From assembly GCA_947496235.1 (NCBI GenBank), contig CANMCE010000011.1:62001-126000 (forward strand): a stretch of 64,000 nucleotides of DNA, given 5' to 3'. Made by a program: the position numbers and the translations under genes. The stretch is from an uncultured Glaciecola sp. (GTDB lineage: Bacteria; Pseudomonadota; Gammaproteobacteria; Enterobacterales; Alteromonadaceae). The notes beneath the pieces are model-generated. The model was not told the DNA's origin. It worked only from the letters and a program-made list of their open reading frames with translations, and did no database searches. Positions 29,189 through 38,832 of this stretch are shown here, one piece after another (the first letter of the stretch is position 1; every line of letters begins with the position of its first letter).

Positions 29189-29821
29189 TTAAAGAGGATT
29201 ATGAATTTCTCTTTCTTGGTCGGTCAAAGAAGCTTTAAACGATGGACGCTCAAAAATTTGTTTCATATAAGCATTAACTTCACGACTACCTGCACCACTT
29301 AACGAAATATCAAGAGCTGGTAAGCGCCATAAAAGAGGTGCTAAATAACAATCCACCAAGCTGAACTCTTCGCTCATGAAATAAGGCGTTTCAGAAAATA
29401 CCGGCGCTAAAGAAAGAATAGCTTCTTTTAATTCTTGTCTTGCTTCTTCCGCACCTTCTTCGTTACGGAAAATACGACCCGCTAAACTATACCAGTCTTG
29501 TTCAATTCGGTGCATCATGAGGCGACTTTGACCACGAGATACAGGATAAACTGGCATTAATGGAGGATGCGGGAATCGCTCATCAAGATATTCCATGATG
29601 ATGTGTGATTTATACAATACTAGCTCACGATCTACTAGAGTAGGAACAGTGCCGTAAGGATTTAACTCTAACAACTCTTCGTTAATTTGTGTTGGATCTG
29701 TAAATACGATTTCAACACCTACACCCTTCTCTGCCAACACAATACGTGCCTGATGGCTATAAATATCAATATTGTCAGAAAACAGCGTCATAATTGAACG
29801 TTTGTTAGTGGCCACTGCCAT
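29189..29821 (-). CDS. sspA: Stringent starvation protein A
   Basis: A 210-residue glutathione-S-transferase-fold protein that binds RNA polymerase. The N-terminus MAVATNKRSIMTLFSD nearly matches E. coli SspA, followed by YGTVPTLVDRELVLYKS and MEYLDERFPHPPL. Family members lack GST activity and modulate transcription during starvation and acid stress. The gene lies between petABC and sspB, an order common in marine gammaproteobacteria, with 36 bases to sspB. Confidence 0.95.
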   Translation of the reverse strand: MAVATNKRSIMTLFSDNIDIYSHQARIVLAEKGVGVEIVFTDPTQINEELLELNPYGTVPTLVDRELVLYKSHIIMEYLDERFPHPPLMPVYPVSRGQSRLMMHRIEQDWYSLAGRIFRNEEGAEEARQELKEAILSLAPVFSETPYFMSEEFSLVDCYLAPLLWRLPALDISLSGAGSREVNAYMKQIFERPSFKASLTDQEREIHNPL

Positions 29822-29871
29822 TAAAACCTCCGAAAGCTCAAGCTTAGATATAAATTACATTATAAATGGTT

Positions 29872-29895
29872 AAAAGGGGCTGAATAGCCCCTTAA
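29872..29895 (-). terminator. Terminator of petABC
   Basis: Stem AAGGGGCT / AGCCCCTT (8 bp, GAAT loop) begins about 26 bases after the petC stop. On the minus strand it is followed by TTAACC. The stem is strong and the U-tract short, so partial readthrough into sspA is possible. Confidence 0.6.
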
Positions 29896-29918
29896 AAACG
29901 GTCGTGAATTGTATACTA

Positions 29919-30653
29919 TTACTTCACGTCTCGCCAGTATTCTTTCTTCAGTAGATATACGAAGACGAATAGGATCACAATGAAGATCAATACGCCGCGA
30001 CCTATTGATTCAGACTGCAAACGAGAAGGTTCACCTGTATATTCCAAGAAGTTGACAAGATCACGAACCGCTGCATCATAACCTTCTTTATCAAGAGCGC
30101 CATTACCATCAGTTTCAAGCGTAAATACGTCAGTTTCGACCATTTCGCCATCTACCATTTGCTCTTTATATACTCGTCGAGGTGTACCTTGTAGAGGTTC
30201 AAGTACGTGTGGCATACCTACATTAGGAAATACCAAGTTGTTAACCCCAAAGGTTTTAGAATCATCAACATAAAACGTTCGAAGATAAGTGTAAAGCCAT
30301 TCAGGACCTCTTACGCGAGCTACCAAGGTTAAATCTGGTGGTGGAGCACCAAACCAATTCGCAGCTGCCTCTTTAGGCATTGGCGTTGTAATGTAGTCTG
30401 ATACCTTTTCACCTGTGAACTGCAAGTATTCTTGACCCAGTTCATCAGGAATCCCAAGATCAGTGAAAGTTCGCTGGTAACGTTGGTACTGCATTTGGTG
30501 GCAACCTAAGCAGTAGTTCATGAAAATCTTTGCACCGTTTTGCAAAGATACCTTGTCAGTCAAATCAATCTCAACTTCATCCAAGTGATAACCAGAACCT
30601 GCTGCAAAGGCGACACTAGGTACAAATAATAATAGTGCTAACCATTTTTTCAT
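29919..30653 (-). CDS. petC: Cytochrome c1 of the bc1 complex
   Basis: A 244-residue periplasmic cytochrome with a signal peptide (cleavage near residue 18) and a single c-type haem site, CLGCH at 48-52. A C-terminal membrane anchor spans about 221-239 and is followed by a basic tail. Conserved PPPDLTLVARVRGPEWLYTY is characteristic of c1. It accepts electrons from the Rieske protein and passes them to soluble cytochrome c. It overlaps petB by 4 bases at the end of petABC. Confidence 0.96.
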   Translation of the reverse strand: MKKWLALLLFVPSVAFAAGSGYHLDEVEIDLTDKVSLQNGAKIFMNYCLGCHQMQYQRYQRTFTDLGIPDELGQEYLQFTGEKVSDYITTPMPKEAAANWFGAPPPDLTLVARVRGPEWLYTYLRTFYVDDSKTFGVNNLVFPNVGMPHVLEPLQGTPRRVYKEQMVDGEMVETDVFTLETDGNGALDKEGYDAAVRDLVNFLEYTGEPSRLQSESIGRGVLIFIVILFVFVYLLKKEYWRDVK

Positions 30654-31915
30654 CGTGGAATCCTCTCCGGTACAGGCTTAGTTTTTTCACTCTTAGAGTA
30701 AATGAACAGCAAGAAGAAAAATGCAAAATAAATAACAGTGCCAATACGTGATGCAATGATTTTCCAGTTTTCCTGCGGTGTACCACCCAAGTAACCGAGG
30801 AAGATAAAGACTATCGCAAACACAATTAGATTAGTTTTATGCAATCCACTTCTGTAGCGCCACGAACGCACGTTACTGCGGTCAAACCAAGGCAATGCAA
30901 ATAAAACTCCAATTGCTGCGAACATAGTAAGTACACCGAATAATTTATCGGGAACGGCTTTAAGAATTGCATAGAAAGGAGTGAAGTACCAAACTGGGAA
31001 AATATGTTCTGGCGTCTTCAACGGGTTTGCAATTTCAAAGTTTGGATGCTCTAGGAACTTACCGCCCATTTCTGGAGCGAAGAACAGAATATAGCAGAAT
31101 ACAAATAAGAACACAGAGAAAGCGACTAAGTCTTTCAACACTATGTGCGGGAAGAAAGGTACCACGTCATCAATAATATCGTACTTGCTAGTGTAATATT
31201 CATGGATTTTGAACTTAGTTTTTTCGCTTTCTGATAAGCTACCTTTTTTATGTTTGATTGGTACACCGTCTGGGTTGTTTGAACCCACTTCGTGCAATGC
31301 AACTATGTGCAAGAACACTAGAATCACGATAACTAGAGGTAATGCGATTACATGCAATGCAAAGAATCTATTCAGTGTGGCGCCTGAGATAACATAGTCG
31401 CCTTGGATCCATTCAACTAAGTCAGGGCCGATAACCGGGATTGCACTGAAGAGAGATACGATAACCTGAGCCCCCCAATAGGACATTTGGCCCCAAGGTA
31501 ATACATAGCCCATGAAAGCTTCGGCCATAAGAGCTAGGTAAATTAACATACCAAAAATCCACAATAACTCTCGTGGTTTTTGATAAGAACCATAAATCAT
31601 GCCGCGGAACATGTGTAAGTACACAACAACGAAGAATGCTGAAGCTCCCGTACTGTGCATGTAGCGAATTAACCAACCATAGTCAACTTCACGCATGATG
31701 TATTCAACAGAAGCAAACGCTCGCTCTGCAGAAGGTTCAAAGTTCATGGTAATCCAAATACCCGTCACTATTTGGTTAACCAACACGATGGTGGCTAGGA
31801 AACCAAACACATACCAGAAATTCATATTTCTAGGTGCTGGGTATTGAATAGCATGCATGTTTGCCGTTCGCATCATAGGAATGCGTTGTTCAATCCAATT
31901 TAGAAAAGCATTCAT
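30650..31915 (-). CDS. petB: Cytochrome b of the bc1 complex
   Basis: A 421-residue integral membrane subunit with eight helices. The two pairs of haem-ligand histidines lie in helices around YMHSTGASAFFVVVYLHMF and FALHVIALPLVIVILVFLHI. The Qo-site motif reads PVWY (in FPVWYFTP) rather than the common PEWY, a substitution I recall in gammaproteobacterial cytochromes b. It oxidises ubiquinol and moves protons across the membrane. It shares one base with the petA stop and overlaps petC by 4 bases. Confidence 0.97.
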   Translation of the reverse strand: MNAFLNWIEQRIPMMRTANMHAIQYPAPRNMNFWYVFGFLATIVLVNQIVTGIWITMNFEPSAERAFASVEYIMREVDYGWLIRYMHSTGASAFFVVVYLHMFRGMIYGSYQKPRELLWIFGMLIYLALMAEAFMGYVLPWGQMSYWGAQVIVSLFSAIPVIGPDLVEWIQGDYVISGATLNRFFALHVIALPLVIVILVFLHIVALHEVGSNNPDGVPIKHKKGSLSESEKTKFKIHEYYTSKYDIIDDVVPFFPHIVLKDLVAFSVFLFVFCYILFFAPEMGGKFLEHPNFEIANPLKTPEHIFPVWYFTPFYAILKAVPDKLFGVLTMFAAIGVLFALPWFDRSNVRSWRYRSGLHKTNLIVFAIVFIFLGYLGGTPQENWKIIASRIGTVIYFAFFFLLFIYSKSEKTKPVPERIPR

Positions 31916-32547
31916 TAAGCTGCCTCCCCATCTGAACCGATAAGTACTGTATTATCATCAATGAAGTAGTAAGGTGGTACTTGCAAGTTCAATCCAGCGG
32001 GTACACCTTGGAAAACACGTCCTGACATATCAAATTTTGAACCATGACAAGGACAGAAGAAACCATCCTGTACGCCCTCAGCATATTGTGCAAACTCACC
32101 ATCTGCTAAGTGTTGAGGAGAACATCCTAAATGCGTACAAATACCCACGAGAACAAGTAACTCATCCTTTATTGAGCGGTATTGATTCGTTGCATATGGG
32201 GGTTGTTGAGCAGTTTCTGAATTTGGATCTTTTAGCTGACCTTCATGAGCACCTAGCGCTTCAAGTACTTCTTGTGAACGTCTTACAATCCACACAGGTT
32301 TGCTTCGCCACATAACGCGTATTAGCTGACCAACTTGTACACCACTAATATCGACTTCAACGTCAGCCCCAGCTGCTTTCGCTTTTGCACTTGGATTCCA
32401 CGATGCTATAAATGGCACCGCGACTCCCACAACACCCACTGCGCCCACGACCGAAGTAGCAACGGTTAAAAACTTACGTCTATTGCTATTTTCAGGTGCA
32501 GAGTTGTCTTGTGCTGATTGATTCGCATCTACTGATACTTCACTCAT
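31915..32547 (-). CDS. petA: Rieske iron-sulfur subunit of the bc1 complex
   Basis: A 210-residue protein with a twin-arginine-type N-terminus (NRRKFL) whose hydrophobic segment (about 28-48) acts as the membrane anchor. The [2Fe-2S] ligands are in box 1, CTHLGC (137-142), and box 2, CPCHGS (165-170). It transfers electrons from the quinol site to cytochrome c1. I chose the ATG at 32547, with GGAG eight bases upstream, over a TTG one codon earlier. It is the first gene of petABC. Confidence 0.96.
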   Translation of the reverse strand: MSEVSVDANQSAQDNSAPENSNRRKFLTVATSVVGAVGVVGVAVPFIASWNPSAKAKAAGADVEVDISGVQVGQLIRVMWRSKPVWIVRRSQEVLEALGAHEGQLKDPNSETAQQPPYATNQYRSIKDELLVLVGICTHLGCSPQHLADGEFAQYAEGVQDGFFCPCHGSKFDMSGRVFQGVPAGLNLQVPPYYFIDDNTVLIGSDGEAA

Positions 32548-33066
32548 CAACTGTTCTCCGAGAGTTATACAGGTATAAATACCTTTAAAAATATTTGGTA
32601 ATCAGTGTGTTATCGGCGTTCTTCACAAGCATCATGAATACTAAGCAGATCTTTGTTAATTACCCAACATAAAAATTATCGCGTATGGTAAAAGAAAACC
32701 CCTAGTAAACACAAGGAATTACTCTTAAAAATCCATACTTGTTATTGTTTTAAGTCAACAATTGTCCACAGTTAACCATTTTCAGACTATTCGACATTAG
32801 TCTTCTGTACCCAATTTAGGCGTTTTTAATGGAAAAAAGCTAATAATCTAAGTCGACCTTATTTGTGTAAGTATAAGATGATATTAGAAAATCTTCACCT
32901 ACGAATTGAACAAAGAACAGTTTGCTAGCGTTGCTTTATTTTTTTTCTTAATCGAATGAAAAAATCTTGTTAATCAATGTTAACAATTAACAAATACTAG
33001 TATACAGGGCATTACTAAATTCCTGCTGAAAATACAGCTTGTTCAAATTGTTCATAGGAGCAGTAA
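32548..33066. other. Boundary between petABC and the xylan locus (no gene)
   Basis: A 519-bp AT-rich gap between divergent petA and aguA. It must hold both promoters, though I see no convincing -35/-10 pair. A dyad of TTGTTAAT half-sites is listed separately. No direct repeats, insertion-sequence ends or tRNA were found that would explain how the xylan locus joined the core region. Confidence 0.6.
32967..32993. promoter_or_regulatory. TTGTTAAT dyad upstream of aguA
   Basis: TTGTTAAT (32967-32974) and its reverse complement ATTAACAA (32986-32993) are 11 bases apart, with a TGTTAACA palindrome between them. It lies 74 bases upstream of aguA. Related half-sites occur upstream of xylR (58276), near the GH9 start (50172) and twice in the TonB-receptor upstream gap. 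It is a candidate operator, regulator unproven. Confidence 0.4.
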
Positions 33067-35247
33067 ATGTTGAAAAAAACCTGCCAACTCATATTCGCTT
33101 TAGTCCTGCTATTGCCTTATTTGGCCCATGCAGAACCTCTGATACAAGGAGAAGATGGCTATAGATTATGGCTAAAGTACGACAGTCTGACCGATGAGTC
33201 GCTAAAAAAAAACTATCGTCAAACCTTGCGAAGCATTCATGTTCCCCATAGTTCCGATACCAATAAGGTGCTACTGAAAGAGTGGCAACATGCTTATGCA
33301 AATCTTTTAGATACCCATTTGCCGTTAAGCGACAAGGTACAGCAAGCATCATTAGTAATTGGCACGCCAGATACTTCAGAATTCATCAAACAATCAAATA
33401 TTGTTAATAACCTTCAGCTAGGTTCTGAAGGCTATGTCATCAAGACTATAGCGCATAAAAGCGGAAACCTTACTGTGATAGCGGCGAATACTGATGTAGG
33501 TACGCTTTACGGAAGCTTTCATTTGATCAGGCTTATGCAGACTGGACAAAACATTGAGCAATTAAATATTGTCGAAATTCCAAAAATTGATGTTCGTACC
33601 CTGAATCATTGGGATAATCTCGACCGGCACGTAGAAAGAGGATATAGCGGTGAATCCATCTGGGACTGGCATAAACTGCCTGAATATAAATATCAACGTT
33701 ATTACGATTACGCCCGTGCGAATGCCAGCATAGGCATCAATGGCACTGTTCTCAATAATGTCAACGCCGATCCATTAATCATTACACCGCATTATCTAGA
33801 AAAAGTAGCTGCATTAGCTGATATTTTCCGCCCCTACGGTATTAAGGTTTATTTATCGGTTAAATTCAGCTCACCTCAATTGATCGGTGGTTTGGATACT
33901 TCTGATCCTCTCGCACCAGAAGTCGCTCAGTGGTGGAAACACAAGGTCGACGAGATCTATGAATATATACCCGATTTTGGAGGCTTTTTAGTTAAAGCCA
34001 ACTCTGAAGGTCAGCCTGGCCCTGGAGACTTTGGGCGCAGTCATGCCGAAGGCGCCAATATGTTAGCCAAGGCGTTACAACCCCATGGCGGTATTGTGAT
34101 GTGGCGCGCCTTTGTGTATGCCAATGAAAAGGACGAAGAAAGATCAAAACAAGCCTATTCAGAATTTAAGCCATTAGATGGCAAATTTGAAGATAACGTA
34201 TTGGTGCAAGTAAAAAATGGCCCTATTGATTTCCAACCTAGAGAACCCTTTAGTCCTTTATTTGGCGCCACACCAGAAACTCCTATGATGATGGAATTTC
34301 AAATTACCATGGAGTATCTGGGTTTCAGTACCCATTTGGTATATTTGGGCACCATGTACGAAGAAGCCCTAAAAGCAGATACTCATGCCAAAGGAATTGG
34401 CTCCTCGGTTGCCAAGGTTGTGGATGGTAGCTTATTCAATAATAAAATTTCCGGTATCGCAGGGGTTTCAAATGTAGGCACAGATAGAAATTGGACTGGC
34501 CACATATTTTTGCAATCCAATTGGTACGTTTTTGGTCGTTTAGCATGGGACCACAATCTTTCAGCAGAGCAAATCGCCCAAGAATGGATCAAGATGACCT
34601 TGAGCAAAGATGCCAAAGTGATCGAAGAACTTACCGATCTTATGATGGCTTCCAGAGAAGTAACGGTGAACTATATGACACCTTTAGGTTTGCATCACAT
34701 AATGGCAGAAGGCCACCATTATGGACCGGGTCCTTGGGTAAAAGATTTGGGAAGAGATGACTGGACTTCTGTCTATTATCATAAAGCCAATGAACAGGGT
34801 ATCGGCTTTGACCGCTCAACTTCAGGGGTAAACGCGGTAGAGCAATATTTTTCACCGATCAAAGAAAAATATAACGATCCAGCAACAACCCCCGAACAAT
34901 TCTTACTTTGGTTCCACCACTTGCCTTGGGATTACAAAGTAAAATCTACAGGGCGAACTCTCTGGGACGAAATCGTTATTCGCTATTACAAAGGTGCGCA
35001 GCAAGTTGAACAGATGCGCAAAACGTGGCAGTCTCTTGAAAGCCAAATCGATCCATTGCAATTTAAGCAAGTGGATATGGCATTAGAAATTCAACAAAAA
35101 GAGGCTATTTGGTGGCGCAATGCTTGTGTACTTTACTTCCAGTCATTTTCGAACCGCCCTATCCCTGAAGGCTTAGAAAAACCTCAAGGAAACTTAGCAG
35201 ATTATATGCAAAGAAGCTTTCCTTATGCGCCCGGACAAGGGGGCTAA
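33067..35247 (+). CDS. aguA: GH67 alpha-glucuronidase, exported
   Basis: A 726-residue glycoside hydrolase family 67 enzyme that removes (4-O-methyl-)glucuronate from the non-reducing-end xylose of xylo-oligosaccharides. Family signatures include NHWDNLDRHVERGYSG, VKANSEGQPGPGDFGRSHAE and VQVKNGPIDFQPREP (near residue 380), which carries catalytic acidic residues. A signal peptide (about 1-22) indicates periplasmic location, unlike the intracellular GH67 enzymes of Geobacillus. GGAG lies upstream of the ATG. It is convergent with manD, which acts further down glucuronate breakdown. Confidence 0.96.
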   Translation: MLKKTCQLIFALVLLLPYLAHAEPLIQGEDGYRLWLKYDSLTDESLKKNYRQTLRSIHVPHSSDTNKVLLKEWQHAYANLLDTHLPLSDKVQQASLVIGTPDTSEFIKQSNIVNNLQLGSEGYVIKTIAHKSGNLTVIAANTDVGTLYGSFHLIRLMQTGQNIEQLNIVEIPKIDVRTLNHWDNLDRHVERGYSGESIWDWHKLPEYKYQRYYDYARANASIGINGTVLNNVNADPLIITPHYLEKVAALADIFRPYGIKVYLSVKFSSPQLIGGLDTSDPLAPEVAQWWKHKVDEIYEYIPDFGGFLVKANSEGQPGPGDFGRSHAEGANMLAKALQPHGGIVMWRAFVYANEKDEERSKQAYSEFKPLDGKFEDNVLVQVKNGPIDFQPREPFSPLFGATPETPMMMEFQITMEYLGFSTHLVYLGTMYEEALKADTHAKGIGSSVAKVVDGSLFNNKISGIAGVSNVGTDRNWTGHIFLQSNWYVFGRLAWDHNLSAEQIAQEWIKMTLSKDAKVIEELTDLMMASREVTVNYMTPLGLHHIMAEGHHYGPGPWVKDLGRDDWTSVYYHKANEQGIGFDRSTSGVNAVEQYFSPIKEKYNDPATTPEQFLLWFHHLPWDYKVKSTGRTLWDEIVIRYYKGAQQVEQMRKTWQSLESQIDPLQFKQVDMALEIQQKEAIWWRNACVLYFQSFSNRPIPEGLEKPQGNLADYMQRSFPYAPGQGG

Positions 35248-35260
35248 CCAGAATTTTGGT

Positions 35261-35282
35261 TTGGTAGGCGAAAGCCTACCAA
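35261..35282. terminator. Hairpin between aguA and manD
   Basis: A perfect 9-bp stem TTGGTAGGC / GCCTACCAA closed by a GAAA tetraloop lies between the two convergent genes and covers the manD stop codon. It lacks a long U-run on either strand, but the stable GNRA loop suggests a shared 3' end structure. Confidence 0.55.
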
Positions 35283-36481
35283 TGCCAAAGCGTTCCGTCT
35301 TGTAGGCGATTTACCGGTAAACATTTTCGCTGATAAGGATATTTAGCGGCAAGTTTTTCGTCAATATCTACGCCATGTCCCGGCACTTCACCCGGCGTAA
35401 AAAAACCGTCCTTGAATGAATAGGCATGGGGAAAAACTTCATCGGTAATTTCTTCGTGTGCCATATGTTCCTGAATGCCAAAATTAGGCACCCAGGTATC
35501 AAAATGCAAAGCTGCGCCCATGCATACTGGCGATAAATCTGTAGCACCATGACTGCCGGTTTTCACATGGTATAAAGACGCTAAATCTGCAATTCGTCTA
35601 AGGTGTGTAATGCCACCAGCATGAACCACAGTTGCCCTGATGTAATCTATCAGTTGATTTTGAATCAATTCTCGACAGTCATGAATACTATTAAAAATTT
35701 CTCCAACGGCAATAGGGGTAGTTGTATGCTGCCTGATTAATTTAAATCCTTCTTGATTCTCAGCCGGTACTGGATCTTCCATCCAGAATAAATGATAGGG
35801 TTCGATTTCTTTACCCAGTCTAGCGGCTTCGATAGGCGTTAGCCTGTGGTGGACATCGTGCAAAATATGAATATCTTCTCCTACAGCATCTCTTACGGCT
35901 TGAAATAATTTAGGCACATGGTTTAAATATTTTTCAGTTGACCACACATGTTCAGCCGGTAAATCTGAGCTAGCGGGTTCGTATCTGCCCTGCTTTGCTA
36001 CACCGTACACATGATCTAAGCCAGGCACACCACATTGAACCCTGACAGCTTTATAACCTTGCGCCACCATTTGCTGTACTTCATGAACGGTTTCACTGAT
36101 TTCTTTACCGTTAGCATGGGCATAAACCATAACCCCATCTCGGCTTCGTCCACCTAAAAGTTGATACAGTGGCATATCGGCTAATTTTGCCTTTATATCC
36201 CACAACGCCACATCTACAGCTGCAATGGCAGTCATAGTGACAGGACCTCTGCGCCAATAAACACCTCGATAGAAAAATTGCCAGATGTCTTCTATCTGTT
36301 GCGGATCTTTGCCAATCAAAGAAGGACACACGTAATCCTCAAGATAAGCAACTACGGCTTTTTCTCGCCCATTAAGGGTTGCATCGCCAATACCATACAC
36401 CCCTTCATCGGTCATAATTTTAAGGGTTACAAAATTTCGACCGGGACTGCACAGGATAACTTTTGCATCAACGATTTTCAT
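35276..36481 (-). CDS. manD: D-mannonate dehydratase, enolase superfamily (ManD/RspA type)
   Basis: A 401-residue enolase-superfamily dehydratase. It begins [20 protein letters not shown], and has the capping-domain motif [20 protein letters not shown], metal-site segments [19 protein letters not shown] and AVGEIFNSI, and [17 protein letters not shown]. These mark the ManD/RspA group, which dehydrates D-mannonate to 2-keto-3-deoxygluconate, though some members act weakly or on gluconate. Context with two alpha-glucuronidases supports the glucuronate route. The isomerase and reductase steps (UxaC, UxuB) are not encoded in this window. Confidence 0.92.
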   Translation of the reverse strand: MKIVDAKVILCSPGRNFVTLKIMTDEGVYGIGDATLNGREKAVVAYLEDYVCPSLIGKDPQQIEDIWQFFYRGVYWRRGPVTMTAIAAVDVALWDIKAKLADMPLYQLLGGRSRDGVMVYAHANGKEISETVHEVQQMVAQGYKAVRVQCGVPGLDHVYGVAKQGRYEPASSDLPAEHVWSTEKYLNHVPKLFQAVRDAVGEDIHILHDVHHRLTPIEAARLGKEIEPYHLFWMEDPVPAENQEGFKLIRQHTTTPIAVGEIFNSIHDCRELIQNQLIDYIRATVVHAGGITHLRRIADLASLYHVKTGSHGATDLSPVCMGAALHFDTWVPNFGIQEHMAHEEITDEVFPHAYSFKDGFFTPGEVPGHGVDIDEKLAAKYPYQRKCLPVNRLQDGTLWHW

Positions 36482-36537
36482 TCAATCTCCTACAAGGATA
36501 GTGCACCATTCACTATAGGTATTTTTTGTGAAACCGA

Positions 36538-36563
36538 GCATAGTCAGTCTATTGTGACTATGC
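36538..36563. promoter_or_regulatory. Operator-like dyad upstream of manD
   Basis: GCATAGTCA and its exact reverse complement TGACTATGC are separated by 8 bases, 57 bases upstream of the manD start. Weaker inverted CACTAT / ATAGTG elements flank it. The symmetry suits a dimeric repressor. No regulator is identified. Confidence 0.5.
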
Positions 36564-36601
36564 AAGACGGCACCCTCGATAGTGTTTATTTTCATAAATA
36601 G

Positions 36602-36619
36602 GTCATCATAAATGATGAC
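36602..36619 (-). terminator. Hairpin after the DUF6445 gene
   Basis: GTCATCAT / ATGATGAC with a 2-base spacer lies 30 bases after the DUF6445 stop. On the minus strand it is followed by CTATTTATG. It may end the receptor-halogenase transcript or be a second dyad upstream of manD. Confidence 0.4.
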
Positions 36620-36649
36620 AAATTTTCCCTAAAATCTCTAAATTACGTA

Positions 36650-37354
36650 CTAGCCCAAAAAAGACGTCAATGTAAAACGACCTTTATTTGGGTCAAAAAC
36701 CGGTACATAGTCCCTAGCAATACATCCAGAATGTAAGCTGCTACAGCGATAAACTAATGCGCGATTGAAAAAAGCTTTTTCGCTATGTATCTGCCGAAAT
36801 AAATCAGAATCGCCATTAATGTATCCTTGAGGCATTCCCTGCTGCTTAATATCTCTTTCTAAACTCGCCAAATACCGGTTCTGCCGTTGTTCAGTGATAA
36901 ATTCAAATTCTGTACTTCTATGCTGATAAAATGCAGTACCGCCCTGTTCTTCTCCACATAAAAAATGTATTACCGCGTATTCATTGGTCAGGGGTTTATC
37001 AAAATGTGGAATTCGTTGCACTATGTTCAATTGTTCCGGTGGTGTGGCCACAAGTGAGTAATAGGCGTCAATGCGTTGAAGTCTTACTGAGGCATCGAAT
37101 TGGTTTATTAACTTACCTACTAACGCCAACACAGCTGTTTTGTACTGCGCGGACGCTGGCGAACGCATTCCAGGGTAGTGACCACTTGCTTCTGACACCG
37201 GACTACTAGACATCGCATACGAAAACAGACTATCGGGTTCAGCAAAAAAATTGTCTATAACCCACAATGGTTGTTGTTCTGTTCCAATCGTTTTAAAAGA
37301 GATTTTTGGTGCTTGCATCACATAATCACATAGGGTCAGCTTTGCAGTGTTCAT
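36650..37354 (-). CDS. DUF6445 family protein, halogenase-associated
   Basis: A protein of about 234 residues that I assign to the DUF6445 family, usually found beside tryptophan-halogenase-like genes. The N-terminal IDNFFAEPDSLFSYAM, central IPHFDKPLTNEYAVIHFLCG, GGTAFYQHRSTEF and NRALVYRCSSLHSG recall 2-oxoglutarate/iron dioxygenase folds, with His-x-Asp (HFD) and a later His and Arg as possible ligands. That fold is an inference. The start is uncertain: ATG at 37354 overlaps the halogenase by 29 bases, while ATG at 37318 follows its stop by 7. Last gene of the halogenase group. Confidence 0.75.
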   Translation of the reverse strand: MNTAKLTLCDYVMQAPKISFKTIGTEQQPLWVIDNFFAEPDSLFSYAMSSSPVSEASGHYPGMRSPASAQYKTAVLALVGKLINQFDASVRLQRIDAYYSLVATPPEQLNIVQRIPHFDKPLTNEYAVIHFLCGEEQGGTAFYQHRSTEFEFITEQRQNRYLASLERDIKQQGMPQGYINGDSDLFRQIHSEKAFFNRALVYRCSSLHSGCIARDYVPVFDPNKGRFTLTSFLG

Positions 37355-38831
37355 CAATATACTGCTGATGCGGTGGCATGTAATCGGCAGAACGTCGAAT
37401 AACCGACTTTATACTCTCTAACCGTTTATCTAACTCTTGCTCAGAAAATACGTCCACCAATGAATGATAGCCTTTAGGTCTAAGGCCTTGACCATACATG
37501 ACTTCAAACCAGCTCAAATCACTGAACATTTCATTATTGAAACGGAAAATGCGCCCGTTCTCTTCAAACTGATCAATCTTTTGCTGCAACGAATCAGGAA
37601 TAGACATAGTGCGGCAGTATTGCCAGAACGGCGTATCATCACGTTTAGTTACATGGTAATGCAATATTAGAAAGTCACGGATACGCTCAAAATCAAAATC
37701 CATCTGGCGATTAAACTCATCCACATCAGATGGGCACATTTGCTTGCCCGGGAAAAAACTAAAGAACTTGGAAATTGCAGCTTGAACAAGATGTAAGCTA
37801 GTCGATTCCAATGGCTCCATAAAACCGCTAGATAAGCCAATGGCGAGACAGTTTTTATTCCAGAATTTCTTACGTTTTCCTGTTACAAATTTAATAATTC
37901 TTGGTTCTGCTAAAGGTTCGCCATCAATATTTTGCAATAAAATCTCTTTCGCCTCGTCGTCAGACATAAATTTACTGCTATAGACGTGACCATTACCTGT
38001 TCTATGTTGCAATGGAATTCGCCACTGCCAACCGGCTTTTTGCGCTGTCGCGCGAGTAAATGGCCAAGGATCTCCCGCTTTCGCACAGGGCACGGTTACT
38101 GCGCGATCACAAGGTAGCCAATGACTCCAATCGTCATAGCCTGTTTTTAATGTTTGTTCTATCAAAAGGCCGCGAAAGCCACTGCAATCAATGAAAAAAT
38201 CAGCCTCATGTACGCTGCCATCATCTAAGGTTAAACTTTTAATTGCACCATCATCATGCTGTTGAACACTAACCACCTTTCCTTCTGTGCGCACTACGCC
38301 AGCTTGTTCTGATAGCTCTCGTAAGTATTTGGCGTATAAACCAGCGTCAAAATGAAACGCATAGGCAATATTAGATAATGGGGAATTACCTGCTTTAATT
38401 GAGCGCATAAAACGCTTTTCGGTAGACGCCAGTGAGGTTAAGGTATACTCGTCTAAATGATCAGCTTTTCCCATAGCGCGCATTTTCATCCAGTAATGAT
38501 AAAAAGGCACGCCTTCCATATTTTTACCAACTTCACCAAAGGCATGGTAATAGCTATTGCCAATTTGATCCCAATTACAAAACTGAATGCCTAGCTTAAA
38601 CGTGCCTTGTGTGCGTTTCACAAACTCGTTTTCGTCTAAACCAATAAGGTCGTTGTAGAGTAAAATTTGTGGGATAGTGGCTTCTCCCACGCCAACCGTG
38701 GCTATGTCATCAGACTCAATTAATTGGATATCGCAGTATTTTCCTTTTAATACGCGTCCCAAAGCAGCCGCTGTCATCCAACCGGCGCTTCCTCCACCTA
38801 ATATAATGATTTTGCTTAGTTTTTGATGCAT
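37326..38831 (-). CDS. Flavin-dependent tryptophan-halogenase-like protein (second)
   Basis: A 501-residue FAD-dependent halogenase of the PrnA/RebH type. The motifs are complete: dinucleotide-binding GGGSAGW at 12-18, GVGEATIP around 47-54, catalytic Lys79 in GTFKLGI (the same number as in PrnA), GWQWRIP near 267, and EPLESTS near 342. It should oxidise halide with reduced flavin and oxygen and chlorinate or brominate an unknown substrate. No flavin reductase or tryptophan pathway is nearby. GGAG precedes the ATG, one base after the stop of the flavin-less paralogue. Confidence 0.9.
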   Translation of the reverse strand: MHQKLSKIIILGGGSAGWMTAAALGRVLKGKYCDIQLIESDDIATVGVGEATIPQILLYNDLIGLDENEFVKRTQGTFKLGIQFCNWDQIGNSYYHAFGEVGKNMEGVPFYHYWMKMRAMGKADHLDEYTLTSLASTEKRFMRSIKAGNSPLSNIAYAFHFDAGLYAKYLRELSEQAGVVRTEGKVVSVQQHDDGAIKSLTLDDGSVHEADFFIDCSGFRGLLIEQTLKTGYDDWSHWLPCDRAVTVPCAKAGDPWPFTRATAQKAGWQWRIPLQHRTGNGHVYSSKFMSDDEAKEILLQNIDGEPLAEPRIIKFVTGKRKKFWNKNCLAIGLSSGFMEPLESTSLHLVQAAISKFFSFFPGKQMCPSDVDEFNRQMDFDFERIRDFLILHYHVTKRDDTPFWQYCRTMSIPDSLQQKIDQFEENGRIFRFNNEMFSDLSWFEVMYGQGLRPKGYHSLVDVFSEQELDKRLESIKSVIRRSADYMPPHQQYIDEHCKADPM

Positions 38832-38832
38832 C

